Shown one piece after another: positions 61,128 to 64,000 of a DNA stretch of 64,000 nt. A model generated the notes under the pieces. It did not search any database, had not been told where the DNA came from, and was given only the letters and a program-made list of their open reading frames with translations. Source of the DNA: JBCBWG01 sp039039985 (GTDB taxonomy: Bacteria; Pseudomonadota; Alphaproteobacteria; Rhizobiales; Hyphomicrobiaceae); NCBI GenBank assembly GCA_039039985.1, contig JBCCOV010000003.1:1-64000 (forward strand), in the 5' to 3' direction. Position numbers and translations under genes: made by a program. Positions within the stretch are counted from its first letter, which is position 1. Each line of letters starts with the position of its first letter.

Positions 61128-63113
61128 ATGACAGTAGAACTCGGACACTTCGCTCTCTTGCTTGCCCTGGCGACGGCCGCTGTTCAGGCGGTTGTGCCAT
61201 TGGTTGGAACACAGATCGGCGATCGGCGTTTGATGCAAGTCGCGGTACCGGCAGGTGTCGTCCAGCTGGTGCTGTTGTTGATCAGCTTTCTCGCGTTGAC
61301 GAACGCGTATCTTGTTTCTGATTTCTCCGTCCTCAACGTGTATCAGAACTCGCATTCGGCAAAGCCGTTCCTCTACAAGTTGTCCGGTGTGTGGGGCAAT
61401 CACGAAGGGTCGATGCTGCTCTGGGTCCTGATCCTCGCGCTGTTCGGTGCAGCGGTTGCTGTGTTCGGCAACAACCTGCCGTTGTCCCTTCGCGCGAATG
61501 TACTTGCCGTTCAGGCGATGATTGCCCTCGCGTTTTTGTTGTTTATCGTTTTGACCTCGAACCCATTCGATCGGGTCGCGAACGCGCCGTTTGAAGGGCG
61601 CGGGCTTAATCCCATTCTCCAGGATCCGGGGTTGGCGTTTCACCCGCCGTTGCTCTACGCGGGCTATGTTGGTTTCTCGATTGCGTTCTCATTTGCCGTT
61701 GCCGCGCTGATAGACGGGCGCATTGATGCGGCGTGGGCGCGATGGGTACGGCCGTGGACGCTTGCGGCATGGATGTTCCTGACGCTCGGCATCGCACTTG
61801 GCTCCTACTGGGCCTATTACGAACTCGGCTGGGGCGGATGGTGGTTCTGGGACCCGGTTGAGAATGCCTCGTTCATGCCGTGGCTTGCCGGAACGGCCCT
61901 GTTGCACTCCGCGCTGGTGATGGAAAAGCGCGAGGCACTCAAGATCTGGACGGTTCTGCTGGCCTTGCTGACGTTCTCTCTGTCTCTTATGGGAACGTTT
62001 CTTGTCAGATCGGGTGTTTTGACATCCGTGCACGCCTTCGCGGTGGATCCGGAGCGTGGGGTCTTCATTCTCGGGATCATGGTCGTTGTCATCGGCGGCT
62101 CTCTGGCCTTGTTCGCCATGCGGGCCGGTGAATTGCGCCAAGGCGGACTGTTCGCGCCGATCAGTCGCGAAGGGAGCCTGGTGCTCAACAACATTCTGTT
62201 GACGACGAGCTGCGCGACCGTCCTAGTCGGTACGCTTTATCCGCTCGCACTTGAAGCGGTCACGGGGGAGAAGATCTCGGTCGGACCGCCGTACTTCAAC
62301 ATGACCTTCGTGCCGTTGATGGTACCGCTGCTGATCGCGATTCCGTTCGGCACGCAATTGGCGTGGAAGCGGGGCGATCTGCTCGCCGCGGCTCAGCGTC
62401 TCTACACGGCAATTGGTTTGACCCTGGTTATCACCATTTTGGTTTTTGCGTTTGTCATGCGGGGCCCCTGGCTTGCACCGATTGCTTTAGCGCTGGGCGT
62501 TTGGGTCGTGGTCGGCGCGATCTACGACTTGGCGAGCCGGGCCAAGGTCGGGCAAGTCGCCTGGTCCGTTGCGTGGTCCCGATTTATTGGTTTGCCCCGG
62601 TCTGCATTCGGTACAGCGCTGGGCCATATCGGCGTCGGGGTGATGACCATCGGTATCGTGACCATGACCGCATACCGCACGGAAAACGTGCTGATTATGA
62701 AAACCGGTGATACCGTTGCAATCGCCGGCTACGACCTGCGTTTCGATGGTGCCGCTGCGGCGACGGGGCCGAATTATCAAGCGGAACGAGGCACGTTTAC
62801 GGTTACCCGCGGGGGCGATTTCATTGCGACATTGTTGCCGGAACGGCGGATGTATACCGCTCCGGCTCAGTCCACGAGTGAGGCTGGTATCTTCCCGTCT
62901 TGGCGAGGCGATCTCTACGCGGTTCTCGGCGACCGGCAGACAGCCGGTGGCTACACGGTCCGTGTTTACTTCAATCCATTTGTGCGGTGGATTTGGTTGG
63001 GTACCCTGATCATGTCGCTGGGTGGAATCGTCTCGCTGTCGGATCGGCGTCTGCGTATCGGAGCGCCGCGGCGTGCCGCAGTCAAGGCGGCGCCGCAACC
63101 AGTGGCAGGGTGA
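61128..63113 (+). CDS. ccmF: Heme lyase subunit CcmF
   Basis: Polytopic membrane protein that attaches heme to apocytochrome c with CcmH and CcmI. The 661-residue product has WGNHEGSMLLWV and the tryptophan-rich WWD signature GWGGWWFWDPVENASFMPWL. It ends in a soluble periplasmic stretch and a last helix. The start at ATG 61128 has a weak ribosome-binding site. ccmH follows after 14 nt. Confidence 0.97.
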   Translation: MTVELGHFALLLALATAAVQAVVPLVGTQIGDRRLMQVAVPAGVVQLVLLLISFLALTNAYLVSDFSVLNVYQNSHSAKPFLYKLSGVWGNHEGSMLLWVLILALFGAAVAVFGNNLPLSLRANVLAVQAMIALAFLLFIVLTSNPFDRVANAPFEGRGLNPILQDPGLAFHPPLLYAGYVGFSIAFSFAVAALIDGRIDAAWARWVRPWTLAAWMFLTLGIALGSYWAYYELGWGGWWFWDPVENASFMPWLAGTALLHSALVMEKREALKIWTVLLALLTFSLSLMGTFLVRSGVLTSVHAFAVDPERGVFILGIMVVVIGGSLALFAMRAGELRQGGLFAPISREGSLVLNNILLTTSCATVLVGTLYPLALEAVTGEKISVGPPYFNMTFVPLMVPLLIAIPFGTQLAWKRGDLLAAAQRLYTAIGLTLVITILVFAFVMRGPWLAPIALALGVWVVVGAIYDLASRAKVGQVAWSVAWSRFIGLPRSAFGTALGHIGVGVMTIGIVTMTAYRTENVLIMKTGDTVAIAGYDLRFDGAAAATGPNYQAERGTFTVTRGGDFIATLLPERRMYTAPAQSTSEAGIFPSWRGDLYAVLGDRQTAGGYTVRVYFNPFVRWIWLGTLIMSLGGIVSLSDRRLRIGAPRRAAVKAAPQPVAG

Positions 63114-63127
63114 TCGGAAACTGAGAG

Positions 63128-63607
63128 ATGCAAAAATCGGTGATATGTTTCCGCGCAATCGCACTGGTCATCGTAGCGATGGTTTGGGCCAGTGCTGCGG
63201 GTGCGGTTGAGCCGGGCGAACGCTTGTCTGACCCGGGTCTCGAAGCGCGGGCTCGGGCGCTTTCGGCCGAGCTAAGATGCCTTGTCTGTCAGAACCAGTC
63301 GATTGACGACTCGAACGCTGGTCTGGCGCGCGACTTGCGCGTTCTGGTCCGTGAGCGGATTTCCGCTGGCGACACAGACAAGGAAGTTCTCGATTATGTC
63401 GTCTCCCGGTACGGGAAGTTCGTTTTGTTGCGCCCGCCGTTCGACATGCAGACGCTCTTGCTATGGCTGGCGCCGCTGCTGCTTCTGATCGCTGCGCTCA
63501 CGTACGTTTATCTGGCAATGCGTCGCGGGCAAGCGGCCGTGTCGAGCCCAGCGGGGCTGACGGCAGACGAACAGGCGCGCGTTGATCAGCTACTTAAGGA
63601 TAAATGA
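63128..63607 (+). CDS. ccmH: Cytochrome c biogenesis thiol protein CcmH
   Basis: The 159-residue product has a signal peptide ending AGAVEP, the redox motif RCLVCQNQSI (Cys51, Cys54) and one C-terminal membrane helix (~113-134). It reduces apocytochrome CXXCH before heme attachment. The ATG at 63128 follows GAGAG 14 nt after ccmF. A 157-bp gap precedes degP. Confidence 0.96.
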   Translation: MQKSVICFRAIALVIVAMVWASAAGAVEPGERLSDPGLEARARALSAELRCLVCQNQSIDDSNAGLARDLRVLVRERISAGDTDKEVLDYVVSRYGKFVLLRPPFDMQTLLLWLAPLLLLIAALTYVYLAMRRGQAAVSSPAGLTADEQARVDQLLKDK

Positions 63608-63764
63608 GATATCCCGCGCGACCGAAATCCAGGCTTCAAAGGCGGTTGGGCTCTCAATCGATCCGCATTACCGACTTTTAATTCGCAAGCCATGGGTCAG
63701 TAAGAAACGTGGCCGTATGGTCGCGAATGACCCGTTCTGAACTATGAATCGAAAGGCATTCCGA

Positions 63765-64000
63765 TATGCAACTTCTCCGTGTGGGGTTCCCGTTGCGGTC
63801 CCGCCGTTCTTCCCGCAACGCGAGGCGGCCAAATAGTTTTGTCGCGACCTGCATGATTGCTGCCGGGGTGGTTGCGTTGGGCGCCTTAGGGGCGGTCCAG
63901 CCGGCGCAGGCCCAATTGAAACCAGGCGTGAATGCGCCGCTCAGCTTTGCGGACATTGTCGATCGTGTCAGCCCGTCCGTGGTCAGCATCCGCGTCACCA
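63765..64000 (+). CDS. degP: Periplasmic serine protease DegP/HtrA, 3' truncated by window
   Basis: Only 78 residues are inside the window: a long basic N-region, a hydrophobic segment and signal cleavage after QPAQA, then SFADIVDRVSPSVVSIRVT, the conserved start of the HtrA trypsin-like domain. The catalytic triad lies beyond the edge. DegP degrades or refolds damaged periplasmic proteins. The ATG at 63765 has GAAAGG upstream. Its place after ccmH matches the order cycHJKL-degP in rhizobia. Confidence 0.88.

Noticed and set aside
1..64000. tRNA, rRNA, CRISPR arrays, insertion sequences, integrases, prophage genes
   Set aside because: No T-loop consensus with a matching acceptor stem, no regular spaced repeats and no transposase or phage motif were seen on either strand by eye; a covariance-model scan could still find a small RNA.

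Overview
The window looks like chromosomal core DNA of an alphaproteobacterium, most likely of the order Hyphomicrobiales (Rhizobiales). Grounds: high GC and dense gene packing with many 4-bp ATGA/GTGA overlaps; a PopZ-type (DUF2497) gene directly before valS; tatABC-serS-surE-nlpD order; a FeuN-FeuP-FeuQ two-component unit beside ccmIEFH-degP; TrmFO; and GatCAB. I see no insertion sequence, prophage, CRISPR array, integrase, rRNA or tRNA. The genus is not determinable by eye.

Layout. 0-5 kb: end of popZ, valS, a PaiB-like flavin protein and a DUF2939 protein. 5-12.7 kb: M48 protease with a DUF898 membrane protein, ilvD, a Sel1-repeat protein, and the xth-erpA pair. 12.9-22 kb: dgt, argS, a SPOR-domain protein, nagZ and scpA-scpB (one run, probably co-transcribed, joining peptidoglycan turnover with chromosome condensation), then an orphan ABC ATPase. 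22-28 kb: tatABC, serS, surE and a LysM/M23 lipoprotein. 28-35 kb: DUF815 ATPase, a small Cys-rich secreted protein, a PGRP-type amidase, yajC-secD-secF, then homologues of two complex I assembly factors (NDUFAF3-like and NDUFAF6-like). 35-40 kb: a large SEST-like SGNH hydrolase facing a membrane-anchored PP-loop protein, and trmFO. 40-46 kb: accessory secreted and metabolic genes (possible Cys-His-Asp lipoprotein, RidA, thioesterase, SDR, aldo/keto reductase, lysozyme-like protein, YbaK). 46-53 kb: gatCA, chorismate mutase, an L,D-transpeptidase and gatB. 53-56.5 kb: two VOC proteins, a phosphoesterase and a flavin monooxygenase. 56.6-64 kb: feuN-feuP-feuQ, ccmI-ccmE-ccmF-ccmH and the start of degP.

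How the genes work together. Several sets act on the envelope: Tat and SecDF-YajC export, LysM/M23, PGRP amidase, SPOR protein, NagZ, L,D-transpeptidase and a lysozyme-like protein on the wall; the Feu system and DegP on periplasmic sensing and quality control; CcmIEFH on c-type cytochrome assembly. A second theme is translation: ValRS, ArgRS, SerRS, GatCAB, TrmFO and a YbaK-type deacylase.

Most unusual items: a dispersed palindromic repeat that lies just 3' of three unrelated genes; a membrane-tethered asparagine-synthetase-like PP-loop protein with no glutaminase domain, convergent with a large SGNH hydrolase; the secDF / complex-I-factor neighbourhood; a possible Cys-His-Asp lipoprotein of no recognised family; and an unannotated 57-residue ORF with a strong ribosome-binding site opposite the end of gatA. 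I did not find a clear multi-gene system of a wholly new type.
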